A stretch of 42,517 nt of DNA, from the IMG/VR virus record IMGVR_UViG_3300024289_000005, positions 1 through 42,517 of that record. The stretch is one strand, 5' to 3'. Positions 1 through 8,429 of this stretch are shown piece by piece. The translations under genes were made by a program, and so were the position numbers. Each line of letters starts with the position of its first letter. The stretch's first letter is position 1. A model generated the notes under the pieces. The model was not told the DNA's origin, did no database searches, and saw only the letters and a list, made by a program, of their open reading frames with translations. Origin of the DNA: a virus.

Positions 1-127
1 GCAGCACCAGTCACGTCCAGTGTGCCAGGCACGTCTACATTGCTGGTCCACTCAACGCCAGTGCCAGCAGCATCGGTCTGCAGTAGTTGACGCGCTGCAC
101 CATCCGCCAACTTGCTGACGGCGATCT
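1..127. repeat. Terminal direct repeat, copy 1 (circle overlap)
   Basis: Bases 1-127 are identical to bases 42391-42517, and the tail-fibre reading frame continues without interruption across the join. A 127-base overlap equals a k-mer length commonly used by short-read assemblers, so this is best read as the closure overlap of a circular or circularly permuted contig rather than a biological terminal repeat. Confidence 0.95.
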
Positions 128-719
128 CGGCAGACGCCGAAATGTCCCCGTCAACGATGACGCCGCTGCTAATTGCGGTGACTCCACCGCTGCTGATGGT
201 TACGTCTCCGGTAACCTGCGTAGCGGTTGGGACGTTGCTGGCGTTGCCGATCAGCACATAGCCAGCGGTAATGTTTGCCAGCTTGCTATGGGCAATAGCG
301 GCAGACGCGGAAACGTCAGCATTAACGATGGTGCCATCAGCCAGCATCGTGCTGGTGACGGTGCCCGTGTCGCCAGTGGTAATGATCGTGCCCGAGACGT
401 TGGGCAGGTTGATCGTCCGGTCTGCCGTTGGATCAACAACACCCAGCGTGGTCTCAAAGTTATTGGCAGTGCTGCCTTCAAACGTCAGCGTGCCAGTGGT
501 GCCGATCTCCAGGTTGCCGGTAACGACACCGCCGGACACCACAAACGGGAAATAGCCCAGGCTCGTCCAAGCCGTCGTGCCATCGCCAATCTTGATCTTA
601 TTGGTGTCGCTTTCAAGCCCCAGTTCACCTGCCAGCAGGACCGGGTTAGCGGTGGTCCAGTTTGCTGCCGTGTCGCGGCGCAGCTTCAGGCGTACTTGAA
701 CTGTGGTAGGCGTTGTCAC
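1..719 (-). CDS. Tail fibre / receptor-binding protein, N-terminal part (gene spans the circle junction)
   Basis: This is the first 239 or so codons of an 811-residue protein that continues at 42390-40674. The start is GTG at 719, in a GTGA overlap with the stop of the upstream tail gene. The frame is open from there through base 1 and enters the 40674-42517 segment in the same frame. The N-terminus (KLRRDTAANWT, then GELGLESDTNKIKIGDGTTA) matches the adaptor domain known from the N-terminus of the Bordetella phage major tropism determinant and many other tail fibres, which attaches the fibre to the virion. It is followed by repetitive beta-rich segments with VSASAAIAHSKLA and ISASAEIAVSKLA, typical of trimeric fibre shafts. 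The first ATG-initiated frame starts only at base 110, so a linear annotation would miss these 203 residues. Confidence 0.9.
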   Translation of the reverse strand, partial: MTTPTTVQVRLKLRRDTAANWTTANPVLLAGELGLESDTNKIKIGDGTTAWTSLGYFPFVVSGGVVTGNLEIGTTGTLTFEGSTANNFETTLGVVDPTADRTINLPNVSGTIITTGDTGTVTSTMLADGTIVNADVSASAAIAHSKLANITAGYVLIGNASNVPTATQVTGDVTISSGGVTAISSGVIVDGDISASAEIAVSKLADGAARQLLQTDAAGTGVEWTSNVDVPGTLDVTGA

Positions 720-1231
720 TGGGTCGCACCTGTGCCGTCTAACAACAATGTAGGCGCGGGCGATGCGCCATTACTGTCAAGGATAAATGGCGCAGTACCA
801 GAAAACGCAAACGACAGGAACGTGGAATTTGCAGGGAGTGTGGCACCACCGCAGTCCAAGATGTAGAGCAGCGTTACGCCGTCGATCACACGCAGCGAGA
901 TGCTGACGTTGTAGTGGAGCCCAGTATGCTGCTCTTCTGGCGGAGATGTGTAACGGTAGAGGGAATCTGAGTTGACGACGGTTAGCCCGCCCCAGATTCC
1001 GGCTGGCACCTCAAAGTATCCGTGCGTGCCCTGATTGTCGGAATAGTGGTTGCGGATCGAGTCGGCGGCTGCCTGGCTCAGACCACGAAATGTCAGTTGC
1101 AACGTGTGTCCGTTAACGCGCTGGCTGTGGCGGAAACGAACGGGTCCGGCATACGTTGAGACCTCGCTGATGTTCGAGCGCCCAGCATCAAAGCTGATTT
1201 GATTCGGCACCAGTGAGGGAAACGTCGTCAT
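716..1231 (-). CDS. Minor tail protein, paralog of the upstream gene
   Basis: A 171-residue protein with no signal peptide or membrane segment, lying between the tip protein genes and the fibre. Its first 110 residues resemble those of the neighbour at 1233-1901: both begin with a short FP-x-L-x-P segment, then an RH-N/S-x-x-x-G-x-x-L-x-L-x-F stretch, a GLSQ motif and an HY pair, then a Y/W-P-rich strand. This suggests duplication of a tail-tip or baseplate-hub domain. The C-terminal 60 residues differ and are Gly/Ala/Ser rich. ATG at 1231 lies one base after the previous stop, and the end overlaps the GTG start of the fibre. Position and composition support a tail role; the exact role is unknown. 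Confidence 0.75.
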   Translation of the reverse strand: MTTFPSLVPNQISFDAGRSNISEVSTYAGPVRFRHSQRVNGHTLQLTFRGLSQAAADSIRNHYSDNQGTHGYFEVPAGIWGGLTVVNSDSLYRYTSPPEEQHTGLHYNVSISLRVIDGVTLLYILDCGGATLPANSTFLSFAFSGTAPFILDSNGASPAPTLLLDGTGATQ

Positions 1232-1232
1232 A

Positions 1233-1901
1233 TCAGTAGGTGCAGCCCACAGTGTATTCCCACTGTGTGCTTACATCTGGGGCTGAAACTGTCACGGTAA
1301 CGTACCTGCCGGTGTTGGTTTTAGTAATTGGGACAGTCACATTCGTGCCGGTTACAAAGCCGCTGTTGTAGTAAGCAGCGCCAGTAATTGTGAACTTATC
1401 TGGAATCGTAAATGCGGAATAAGTGAAGTCAAATGTGCCAGTACCAGGTCCAATGTCGTAGGTCTGGACGTATGTGCCCTGACCGCCGGATTGCTGACCT
1501 GCAGGACACAGCAGGATGGAATCGGGACTAGAAAGGAAAGGGTTATTAGGGACAAGTTCTAGCTCGACGCTTGTAGTTACGACACCTGGTGAGTATTCAG
1601 TATCGGGGCTCTTGACGTAAATCCAGGAGTAACCCGAGGGGAACTCAAAGTTTGCTCCAGCGACTACAGACGGGGGCAAATCGAACGGCTGAAATCTGCC
1701 GTGGAGCATGTAATGACTGATGATCGAGAAGTGATCGGTTTGCGATAGACCGTTGAAGCCCAGGCGCAGGGTGTAGCCGGTGCTGGCGTTGACGTGGCGC
1801 ACGCTTAGTTCGCTGCCATCGAGTGATCCGATTGGCGTTGCAGCAGCCTGACCTGGGATGTAGGTCCGGGCAGTCGGCTGTAGGGCTGGGAAGGTGGCCA
1901 T
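1233..1901 (-). CDS. Minor tail protein
   Basis: A 222-residue protein directly downstream of the large tip protein gene. A TTG at 1907 would overlap the upstream stop as TTGA; I prefer ATG at 1901, giving MATFPALQPTARTYIPG. The N-terminal ~120 residues resemble the next gene (716-1231), sharing RHVNASTGYTLRLGF-type and GLSQ...SHY segments. The C-terminal ~80 residues form a beta-rich module (TGTFDFTYSAFTIPDKFTIT) of the kind that binds ligands or decorates tails. Placement between tip and fibre genes suggests a distal tail component. No enzymatic motif is visible. Confidence 0.75.
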   Translation of the reverse strand: MATFPALQPTARTYIPGQAAATPIGSLDGSELSVRHVNASTGYTLRLGFNGLSQTDHFSIISHYMLHGRFQPFDLPPSVVAGANFEFPSGYSWIYVKSPDTEYSPGVVTTSVELELVPNNPFLSSPDSILLCPAGQQSGGQGTYVQTYDIGPGTGTFDFTYSAFTIPDKFTITGAAYYNSGFVTGTNVTVPITKTNTGRYVTVTVSAPDVSTQWEYTVGCTY

Positions 1902-1903
1902 GG

Positions 1904-4228
1904 TCAAGCAATAGTTAAATTCATGTACCCCTTAAAATAAGTAGCAGGCGTAGGAATATACCCTTCGTAATATGAACCGCTAAGAGAAGAGTCGTACACT
2001 ATGGGCGATGACCACACACCGGAACTATTTAATGTCTGATAAGTAAGTATAGGTATTAAAGTTGGCGATGCGGATGTATCACATGTGGCTGTGATAGTGG
2101 CAGTAGCCGCCCACGCCCTTAATCCGTATGCGGTAACACTTACGATGTTTGTGCGCGTTGGATATATTTCGTTCCAGCTCCAAGGGCCATACGCACCTGT
2201 TGTACAATTCACAGTTGTACCAGATAGCGGATATAATCCCGGATCTGGCAGACCAAATCTATATTTTTCTATCGCGCTAAGCCTATAGGTACCGAGCGTT
2301 CCCGTCTTTTGCGCAAACGCTTCGGGCAATGATACATCTGCAGTCGAAAAACGAGGTTCGCCGTATCCAGTGGGCGAACTGGGGTCTGGGCATCTTCCTA
2401 CAGCGTATATCCCCCATCCGGGATATTCATCAAGTAGTACATTTGTGATAGCAAGAACGGCTGCTATACCTTCACCAACTTTTTTACAGGAACTATCGGG
2501 ATCGAAAACCGTTCCTTGAGGTGCCATTTGACACAGCCACCATTCGGTATATGCGTTAGGACATCCGGCGTCAAGGGTCAATTCATCACCAGGTAAGAGC
2601 GGACGACCGGTAGGAATACCGCCGATTTGAGGTGTAGGTGTATCAACAGGATCATCTGGATTATCAGTGTTCGGTCCGGGTGAACCAGGCGTGGACCAGT
2701 CGACATTATCGGGAAGGTCGTATTCATAATCCGCTGGATCTGGCGGTGTCGGTGGTGTATAAGGGTCGCTAACCAGCGGCGTTGTGTCCTCCCGGCGACC
2801 GGCAATGTCGCACTGGAAATCAGCACGCCCGGTTGGCACCGTAAAACCAGGACCAACAGCATTAGCTACATAGTTAGCCAAAATGCTCACGCCGGACGGA
2901 CTCACCGGGAAGTAGACAAGATCCAGCTCCACGCGCCCGGTATTCTCCCGGTTAATGCGCTCCACTTCGTACAGGTAATCGTGCAGCGTGATCTGACCGT
3001 CAACGTTTTCGCGCTTCAACTGCACACGCACAATGTCGCCTAGCTCCAGCGTGCTGTTATAGGCAGCCGGGAGAACTTTTAGTCGGAGAATGTGCGTAAC
3101 GAATTTGCGTTTGGCGACTTCGTATGCGCCGATCTTTACCGCGTGGTTTTCAGACGCGCAAAACTGGCTGAGATCGTATTGCTCGAATGGTCCGTTGGCT
3201 GCCTCACCTTCGAGGCGTACTTCTGTAGTGCGAATGATGCCAATGTCATTGTCAGGTTGCTGACGCCAAAGCATCTGAGCACAGATCGGCTTGCGCTCCG
3301 CAAGTGGGATGTACTCGATCTCGAAGCCATCCGGCAAGATGTGCTCTTCGGTGAAGGTGAAGACCCACGAGATGACGCCGGTATAAATAGTGCCATCGTT
3401 GTTAACGGGCAGCCGTGGCTTGAATCCTTTCTTACCTGCTTTGTCGCTAATACGCAGTAGAAAGTTGCGGCCAATTTGCTGGAGCCAATCTTCAAGGTTC
3501 GTTGATTCCTTGAAAATACCGTTATAAAAGAAGCCGTTTGCGTTGGTGAACTCTGCTGCATCCGCCATTGCGGTCAGATCCAGCATATCCTCAGGAAAAC
3601 GACTGCTCTGGCGAATCAGGTACAACGCCAGGTCAACAACATTGTTGCTAGGACCAAAAGTGCTATCAAGGATGCGCGTTACCTGCATACCCTCGCGCAC
3701 AAAGCAGTGGACCTGCTTGTCCCAGGTCATGTCACCGTCAGCGTGGGTATTGAGATAGCTGAGGGTCGTCATGTTGTCGTAGGTGCCGCCGGTGCCGCAG
3801 TAATACGGGCAGTTCCAGAATTCGGTGCCAGCGACAGCGGTGATGAAGTTGCCCGGCGTCCAGTTTTCGGTGCGTGCGTCGTAGCTTTGCTTCCAGGTGC
3901 CCACCCGACAGGCACGCTGAAATACGTCGCGTAGTTGCAGCGGTGGAACGTTTCCCTCGCTGAGCACCAGCTGCAGGCGCACAGTCAGTTCATTGGTGGT
4001 GCCGTTGTTTTGGTAGCGCCCCTCAGTAGCACCAGGGCTAACGAAGACGCCGCCGATGTTATCAATCCGGCGCCCGAACACAATCGGCACGGGCTCGCCA
4101 AGCGTGATCGTGATCTGCTGGCTATCGAGCGAGCCTTGTCCCTGTGCTGCACCTTCAACCAGCGGTGGTGCCACCAGACCGGACTGGTAAGGCAGCAGTG
4201 ACAGGGGATCGCTGATCTTAAGACTCAT
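1904..4228 (-). CDS. Tail tip / host-specificity protein (J-like)
   Basis: A 774-residue protein following the tape measure and a small distal tail protein, where central tail-tip proteins lie in siphophages. The N-terminal ~450 residues are well conserved in style (ITLGEPVPIVFGRRIDNIGG, later LGDIVRVQLKRENVDGQITL), resembling hub proteins that bind the tail tube end. Then comes a proline-rich linker of about 70 residues (TPPTPPDPADYEYDLPD), followed by a ~230-residue C-terminal domain. The DNA for the C-terminal domain (about 1904-2560) is visibly richer in A+T than the N-terminal part, consistent with a swapped receptor-facing domain. The start ATG overlaps the upstream stop. J-like is a positional and architectural call. 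Confidence 0.75.
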   Translation of the reverse strand: MSLKISDPLSLLPYQSGLVAPPLVEGAAQGQGSLDSQQITITLGEPVPIVFGRRIDNIGGVFVSPGATEGRYQNNGTTNELTVRLQLVLSEGNVPPLQLRDVFQRACRVGTWKQSYDARTENWTPGNFITAVAGTEFWNCPYYCGTGGTYDNMTTLSYLNTHADGDMTWDKQVHCFVREGMQVTRILDSTFGPSNNVVDLALYLIRQSSRFPEDMLDLTAMADAAEFTNANGFFYNGIFKESTNLEDWLQQIGRNFLLRISDKAGKKGFKPRLPVNNDGTIYTGVISWVFTFTEEHILPDGFEIEYIPLAERKPICAQMLWRQQPDNDIGIIRTTEVRLEGEAANGPFEQYDLSQFCASENHAVKIGAYEVAKRKFVTHILRLKVLPAAYNSTLELGDIVRVQLKRENVDGQITLHDYLYEVERINRENTGRVELDLVYFPVSPSGVSILANYVANAVGPGFTVPTGRADFQCDIAGRREDTTPLVSDPYTPPTPPDPADYEYDLPDNVDWSTPGSPGPNTDNPDDPVDTPTPQIGGIPTGRPLLPGDELTLDAGCPNAYTEWWLCQMAPQGTVFDPDSSCKKVGEGIAAVLAITNVLLDEYPGWGIYAVGRCPDPSSPTGYGEPRFSTADVSLPEAFAQKTGTLGTYRLSAIEKYRFGLPDPGLYPLSGTTVNCTTGAYGPWSWNEIYPTRTNIVSVTAYGLRAWAATATITATCDTSASPTLIPILTYQTLNSSGVWSSPIVYDSSLSGSYYEGYIPTPATYFKGYMNLTIA

Positions 4229-4689
4229 AACCTGAGGGGTGCTCCCACCAGCAGGCTGGTGAACTTACGCGGCGGGGCTTGCGCTCCAACCGGGGCTAAA
4301 CCTGAGCCTAGCTGGACCTGCCACGTCGAAAAAGATCCGCTGATGCCGATTACTTCGCCAATGTATGCGCCGATCAGGAGTTGGGACGCCTGCGGTTGGT
4401 TTTGGCTGAGTGCTGTGCTGAACTCGTACAGCTTCAGCTCAATTAGGTAGTTGGCGGATAGCGCCGTTTCAAACTCGGGAACAGCATCCGATGTGGCGGG
4501 GACAGTGATCGTGACTCCGGTATCGCTGCCGGTGCTGCCGCCGATCAAACCGTTAGCCAAAAAGGGGTAGTAGTCCCAGGCTTGGCTGTCCCAAGTGACG
4601 GTCTGACCGACGTAGTAGTTCTGCCAGCGCAGGTAGGTGGTGGCGCCGTCGAAGATACGTAGGTATTGGGCTTGACCTCTGTTGCTCAT
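4225..4689 (-). CDS. Distal/minor tail protein
   Basis: A 154-residue protein between tape measure and tip genes, overlapping both neighbours by 4 bases (ATGA). It begins MSNRGQAQYLRIFDGATTYLR and is beta-rich with no catalytic motif. The position matches the small tail proteins that connect the tape-measure exit to the hub in lambda-like tails (gpM/gpL region). Assignment rests on gene order. Confidence 0.7.
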   Translation of the reverse strand: MSNRGQAQYLRIFDGATTYLRWQNYYVGQTVTWDSQAWDYYPFLANGLIGGSTGSDTGVTITVPATSDAVPEFETALSANYLIELKLYEFSTALSQNQPQASQLLIGAYIGEVIGISGSFSTWQVQLGSGLAPVGAQAPPRKFTSLLVGAPLRL

Positions 4690-7600
4690 CGGATTCCGGT
4701 GTACTGGCGACCGCCGTTGGTGCGACCGTTATTGAGGATGGTGCTAATAACGGTCTGCATTGCGCCTTCGAGGTCGCCCATCGTGACGTAACGCTCGCCG
4801 TTTTGCTGCAAGACAGGTCCGGTGGTGATGTTGATGGGGCCAACATACCCGCCTTCAGCAAATTGCGGAATAGCAGCCGAACCACGAGCACCAAGGAGAT
4901 AGTTCTTGGCGAAACTGGCTGCTTTGGACTCTGGTACGACATATTCGCCTTCGCCGCCTTCTCCAATTAAGGCAGTTGTTGGTTTATTTACATATCCACC
5001 TGTCGCCATAGCAGCAAAACTTGGTGGGCTCTTAGGAGTAAATGTTCTAATTGTTTGTGTGCCGATTTCCCCTATTGGACCTTTTCGTGCAAAATATCCA
5101 GGTTTGCTCGGGTCTGTTTCTTTACTTAAAACTCTCCACGCATTAGCGGCACGCTCCATCGAATTAGCGTAAGCATTAGCAGCGCCTTGTGCTGCTAAGG
5201 TTTCAGAACGGAGTTTTGCGGCATTGACCGCTGCGTTGTATACAGCTCCAGCAGCTTGGAGTTGGGCTTGCCCGATTTGGCGAGCTACTGAAAGGTTATC
5301 GGAAGCAATACTTAAAGCGGACCGCGCTGCGTTAACAGCATCGTAATGAGAGCGGTTAACGATACCTTTGGCGCGGGCTTCCTCTAATGTGGCCTGCGTT
5401 AGTTTTACCTGAAGTTCTACACGCCTAAACGCAATAACCTCACGAGCAATTTCAAGTTCAATTTGTGCTTTAGTAGCCTCGAAGACTACTTTTGCGTTTT
5501 GTACTTCTAAGTCGTAAATGCGCTGAATAATTTCTTTACGGCGGCTGACGCTAGTTGTGCGCTCCAGTTCGCGTTCGAGGGCCTGGATTTCGATGTTATT
5601 GACTGTTTGGACGGCTTGACTCAGAGCACTTGTGAGACGTGCTTGATTGTTTAGAGCATTAAGTTGTTCATCGAGTTGTAGTTTTACGCGGGTATGTGAA
5701 CGTTCATACTCTTGAACATAAGCATTAAGTTGTTGCTGTGCTGCTTGTATTTGTATAGTGCGGTTAGCTTGTTCAAATTTAAGTCCGGCAATCTGCGTGT
5801 CTACGCCAGCTTGCAGCTGGGTAGTTTGGAGATTTAGACGTGCTGTATTTAACTGTTCAATGTCTGCTTCATTTCGGCGGTAACGTGTTTCTACTATTGT
5901 TAATTCGCTTGCAGCTAGTTCAACTGCGGCTTGTGCAGCAACAACACTAGCTTGGTACTCAGCCTGCGCTTGCTGTTTACGCATTTCTGCGATGCGGCCA
6001 ATAATCCCGGCTTCCTCATTCAACGAAAGTGCAAACTCCTGTTGCTGCTGCAAACGTTCGATGCCTATCTGGTGACGCTGTACTTCACCAGAAAGCAGTA
6101 TTTGAATAGCTTGCAACTCTGCTTTTCGGCTATCCGCCGCCATCTGCAACGCAGCAGTCTGCTCTTGGATCAGCAATTTTTGCTGAGCTTTTTCTTTTGT
6201 GATTGCAGCTTCCGCAAGGTCTTGAGCTGCTGCCGCAGCAGCTTGATCTCGTTGAGCTTGCACAAGTTCTGGAGCGAGATTCGCCCCGTTAAGATTTATT
6301 TTATAGATTTTTTCTTGTAAATCGCTCTGAATTTGCAGGGCTTTTGATTTGTAATCCGCTTCAATCTGACTAGCCCTGGCGATACGATTTGTACCATCTA
6401 AACGCTGGCGCTCTACACCGAGTAGATCATTTTTTAGTTTAATATTTCGGTATCCTGCGTCTAGTTCTGCCTCGACAGCGGCGTTTAACTTGGCCTGCTC
6501 TTCTGTATTTTTAGGTAGTAGTGCTGCTATTCGCTGTAGGATTGCTCCAACTATGTTTAGCGGAGGTGCGTACTTATTGATTATGTCACCTAGTGCGCGT
6601 GCTCCAGATACGACTACATTGATACCTTTGAAGATTAAATTTATCAGTTGTAGGGCAGCAGCTAAACCGTTTTGGAAATCGACAGTTAAAGATGCAAGTA
6701 ACGTACTAAATATGCTTTGTGTAGATTGCCATGCCGAGGTTAAGCGATTTGTTGCAGCAGCTGAATCTTGTATGGAGGTGCCAGTAGCTCCTGTCTGCGC
6801 TGCAAGTTCTTTTGCTATAACGGCTCTGGCTTGATCGTACTTGCCTGCCTCCCGCAAAAGGCGTACTTGTGTTTCTAGTTCGGCTGTGACTACAACCGTA
6901 GAATCGCGCAAAACTTGTATATCTAAGCGATTTAGTGCTGTTCCTAGTTCAGATGTTTTTTGTATGGCGTTTCCGAAAATCTGGTCGAATTTTTGACCTA
7001 CGGCAGATAAGCCGATGCTGAGCGCCATGCCTAGTGGACCGCCCATTGCGCCACCCGCAAAACCGCCAACAGCGCCACCGATCATCGCGCCAGGGCCGCC
7101 ACCGAAAAGTGCGGGGAAGCCACCACCGATAATGGCATCCGCTATTCCAGGTTTGGATACGGCTCCTTGAAGTCCGCGTAGTCCAGGAGCTGCTAAAAGA
7201 GATACGCCTTGTGGTAGACCCATGCCCCCACCTAAGGCTTGTGGCAGACGAGGACCTTGAATACCAACGCCAGCCTCAGTTCCACGGACAATCTCTCCGC
7301 TACTCAACTGCATTAAGCCTTTAGCAGCAAGCTGGCTTGCTTTAAGTTCGTCTTGTATTTTTTGATAACGCTGAGCATTTAATGTCGTCTCTAACCACGC
7401 AGCACTAAGGTTTTTTACTCTCGCCTCTTGTGCGCTTAACCCTCCGGCTTGGATTTTTACATTATCTAGAACTGTGGCAAATACTTGAGCTTGTGCAGCA
7501 GCTCCGGCAAGCGTATTCGCTAATTTAGCTGTTCCATTAGAGGCTTCACGAGCAAAATTACTAATTGGTTCAAATGCTTGTCGTAATTTATCGCCGAGCT

Positions 7601-7742
7601 TGCCGCCTCCGGGAGCAAGCAGATTAAAATTACTGTTTAATTGTCTAGTTAAATCGTTAAGTTGTCCTACAGCTGCGTTTACACGCTCCAGACGGTTAGT
7701 GCCGACTACGTTTAGGTTTACTACTGCGTCGTAACTGGCCAC
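4686..7742 (-). CDS. Tape measure protein
   Basis: A 1018-residue protein, the longest in the genome, starting with GTG at 7742. Residues ~1-130 are helical. Next comes a Gly-rich hydrophobic segment (about residues 200-255, including FAGGAMGGPLGMALSIG), a second hydrophobic stretch near 345-385, then about 400 residues of Ala/Gln/Glu-rich coiled coil. The C-terminus has the YVVPESKAASFAKNYL and FAEGGYVGP motifs frequent in phage tape measures. It follows the frameshifted chaperone genes, as expected. By the usual rule of about 1.5 Angstrom per residue, the tail would be roughly 150 nm long. Codons are more A+T rich than in the capsid genes. Confidence 0.92.
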   Translation of the reverse strand: MASYDAVVNLNVVGTNRLERVNAAVGQLNDLTRQLNSNFNLLAPGGGKLGDKLRQAFEPISNFAREASNGTAKLANTLAGAAAQAQVFATVLDNVKIQAGGLSAQEARVKNLSAAWLETTLNAQRYQKIQDELKASQLAAKGLMQLSSGEIVRGTEAGVGIQGPRLPQALGGGMGLPQGVSLLAAPGLRGLQGAVSKPGIADAIIGGGFPALFGGGPGAMIGGAVGGFAGGAMGGPLGMALSIGLSAVGQKFDQIFGNAIQKTSELGTALNRLDIQVLRDSTVVVTAELETQVRLLREAGKYDQARAVIAKELAAQTGATGTSIQDSAAATNRLTSAWQSTQSIFSTLLASLTVDFQNGLAAALQLINLIFKGINVVVSGARALGDIINKYAPPLNIVGAILQRIAALLPKNTEEQAKLNAAVEAELDAGYRNIKLKNDLLGVERQRLDGTNRIARASQIEADYKSKALQIQSDLQEKIYKINLNGANLAPELVQAQRDQAAAAAAQDLAEAAITKEKAQQKLLIQEQTAALQMAADSRKAELQAIQILLSGEVQRHQIGIERLQQQQEFALSLNEEAGIIGRIAEMRKQQAQAEYQASVVAAQAAVELAASELTIVETRYRRNEADIEQLNTARLNLQTTQLQAGVDTQIAGLKFEQANRTIQIQAAQQQLNAYVQEYERSHTRVKLQLDEQLNALNNQARLTSALSQAVQTVNNIEIQALERELERTTSVSRRKEIIQRIYDLEVQNAKVVFEATKAQIELEIAREVIAFRRVELQVKLTQATLEEARAKGIVNRSHYDAVNAARSALSIASDNLSVARQIGQAQLQAAGAVYNAAVNAAKLRSETLAAQGAANAYANSMERAANAWRVLSKETDPSKPGYFARKGPIGEIGTQTIRTFTPKSPPSFAAMATGGYVNKPTTALIGEGGEGEYVVPESKAASFAKNYLLGARGSAAIPQFAEGGYVGPINITTGPVLQQNGERYVTMGDLEGAMQTVISTILNNGRTNGGRQYTGIR

Positions 7743-7765
7743 AGCACTGCCTGGTTCGTTTCACC

Positions 7766-7771
7766 AGTGTA
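7766..7771 (-). promoter_or_regulatory. TACACT -10-like box before tape measure gene
   Basis: TACACT on the minus strand, 24 bases before the GTG of the tape measure gene and just after a terminator. It is one of a series at near-constant distance from starts. Confidence 0.45.
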
Positions 7772-7777
7772 GACGGC

Positions 7778-7802
7778 AAAAAGCCGCCGGGGTTAGCGGC
7801 GG
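7778..7802 (-). terminator. Rho-independent terminator after tail chaperone
   Basis: Minus strand: CCGCCG stem (7802-7797), loop, CGGCGG (7789-7784), then C and TTTTT. The TAA stop of the frameshift product (7795-7793) lies in the loop. Confidence 0.7.
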
Positions 7803-7984
7803 CGTTTGGCGGATTCGTAGGCTTTGCGCTCTTGTTCGGCTCGAACGGTGAAGTAAGCGTTCCAGCCGAGTAGTTCCATGTCGGTCATGCGGGAGCGGAG
7901 TTCGCTCAGCGTCATGCCCAACTCCTTAGCGACGTAAAACTGCAGGAAGACGTAGCTGTCTTTCTCCAGCTCGCGCTCAAGCGC
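7793..7984 (-). CDS. Tail assembly chaperone, frameshift extension (gpT-like)
   Basis: This frame lacks an early start codon but encodes about 63 good residues: KALERELEKDSYVFLQFY, then LGMTLSELRSRMTDMELLGW and EQERKAYESAKRRR, then TAA. It overlaps the end of the 7977-8327 gene and lies one base ahead of its frame (+1, equivalently -2). At 7983-7989 the minus strand reads CAAAAGC, a plausible slip site. Shifting there gives a fused product of about 177 residues. This is the standard G/GT arrangement of tail chaperones, which coat the tape measure during tail assembly. The only in-frame ATG would give 40 residues, so frameshifting is more likely than independent initiation. Confidence 0.75.
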   Translation of the reverse strand, partial: ALERELEKDSYVFLQFYVAKELGMTLSELRSRMTDMELLGWNAYFTVRAEQERKAYESAKRRR

Positions 7985-8327
7985 TTTTGTTGTCGAGCTG
8001 GTCCGAGTCGTCGGTCAGAATTGCCAGCATCAGCGACTGGAGATCCTTGTCCTTAACTTCGTTCTTGAGGATGTCGATTTCGCCGATCTTGAACATCTTC
8101 TGCCCACTTTCGTCGCAGGCTTTTGAGATCAGCAGCTGCAGGGCAAAGGCAGTGGCATCGTCTGATTTGGCTTGTTTCTGGGCGCGTTCGCGCTCAGCCA
8201 TCGTCAGAGGCGTGACCCACATCTCGAAGATGGAGCCATCGCTAAGCTCAACTTCTTTTTTCGAGGGCTCCAGATTCGCTGCTTTGCGCAGGCGATCCAG
8301 GGCACTCATTTGAGTTGGGGTGGGCAT
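7977..8327 (-). CDS. Tail assembly chaperone (gpG-like)
   Basis: A 116-residue acidic, helical protein between major tail protein and tape measure. The sequence (MPTPTQMSALDRLRKAANLE, later ELSDGSIFEMWVTPLTMAER) is typical of small tail chaperones whose PLT/MAER segment follows a short beta hairpin. It ends at 7977 with QLDNKSA, just after the A-run where ribosomes would shift to make the longer product. A TACACT box lies 25 bases before its start codon, just beyond a terminator that ends the major tail protein transcript. Confidence 0.8.
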   Translation of the reverse strand: MPTPTQMSALDRLRKAANLEPSKKEVELSDGSIFEMWVTPLTMAERERAQKQAKSDDATAFALQLLISKACDESGQKMFKIGEIDILKNEVKDKDLQSLMLAILTDDSDQLDNKSA

Positions 8328-8351
8328 AAATCGGCAGCCTGTTACGGCAAT

Positions 8352-8357
8352 AGTGTA
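8352..8357 (-). promoter_or_regulatory. TACACT -10-like box before tail chaperone gene
   Basis: TACACT, flanked as CCGCTACACTAT, 25 bases before the chaperone ATG and immediately after the tube-protein terminator. No clear -35 element. Confidence 0.5.
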
Positions 8358-8370
8358 GCGGACTAGAAAA

Positions 8371-8400
8371 GAAAAACCCCAGCCCGGTTAGGAGCTGGGG
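8371..8400 (-). terminator. Rho-independent terminator after major tail protein
   Basis: Minus strand CCCCAGC ... GCTGGGG stem followed by TTTTTC. It lies 30 bases after the tube-protein stop. Confidence 0.8.
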
Positions 8401-8429
8401 GTTGCTGAACTGACTGCTGTAGCAGCGTA

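Noticed and set aside
1-127. Biological direct terminal repeats
   Set aside because: The length equals a common assembler k-mer and a gene runs straight through it; circle closure explains it better.
87-866. Plus-strand frame of 259 residues at the left end
   Set aside because: It lies opposite the real tail-fibre N-terminus and the end of the 716 gene; the composition is that of a shadow.
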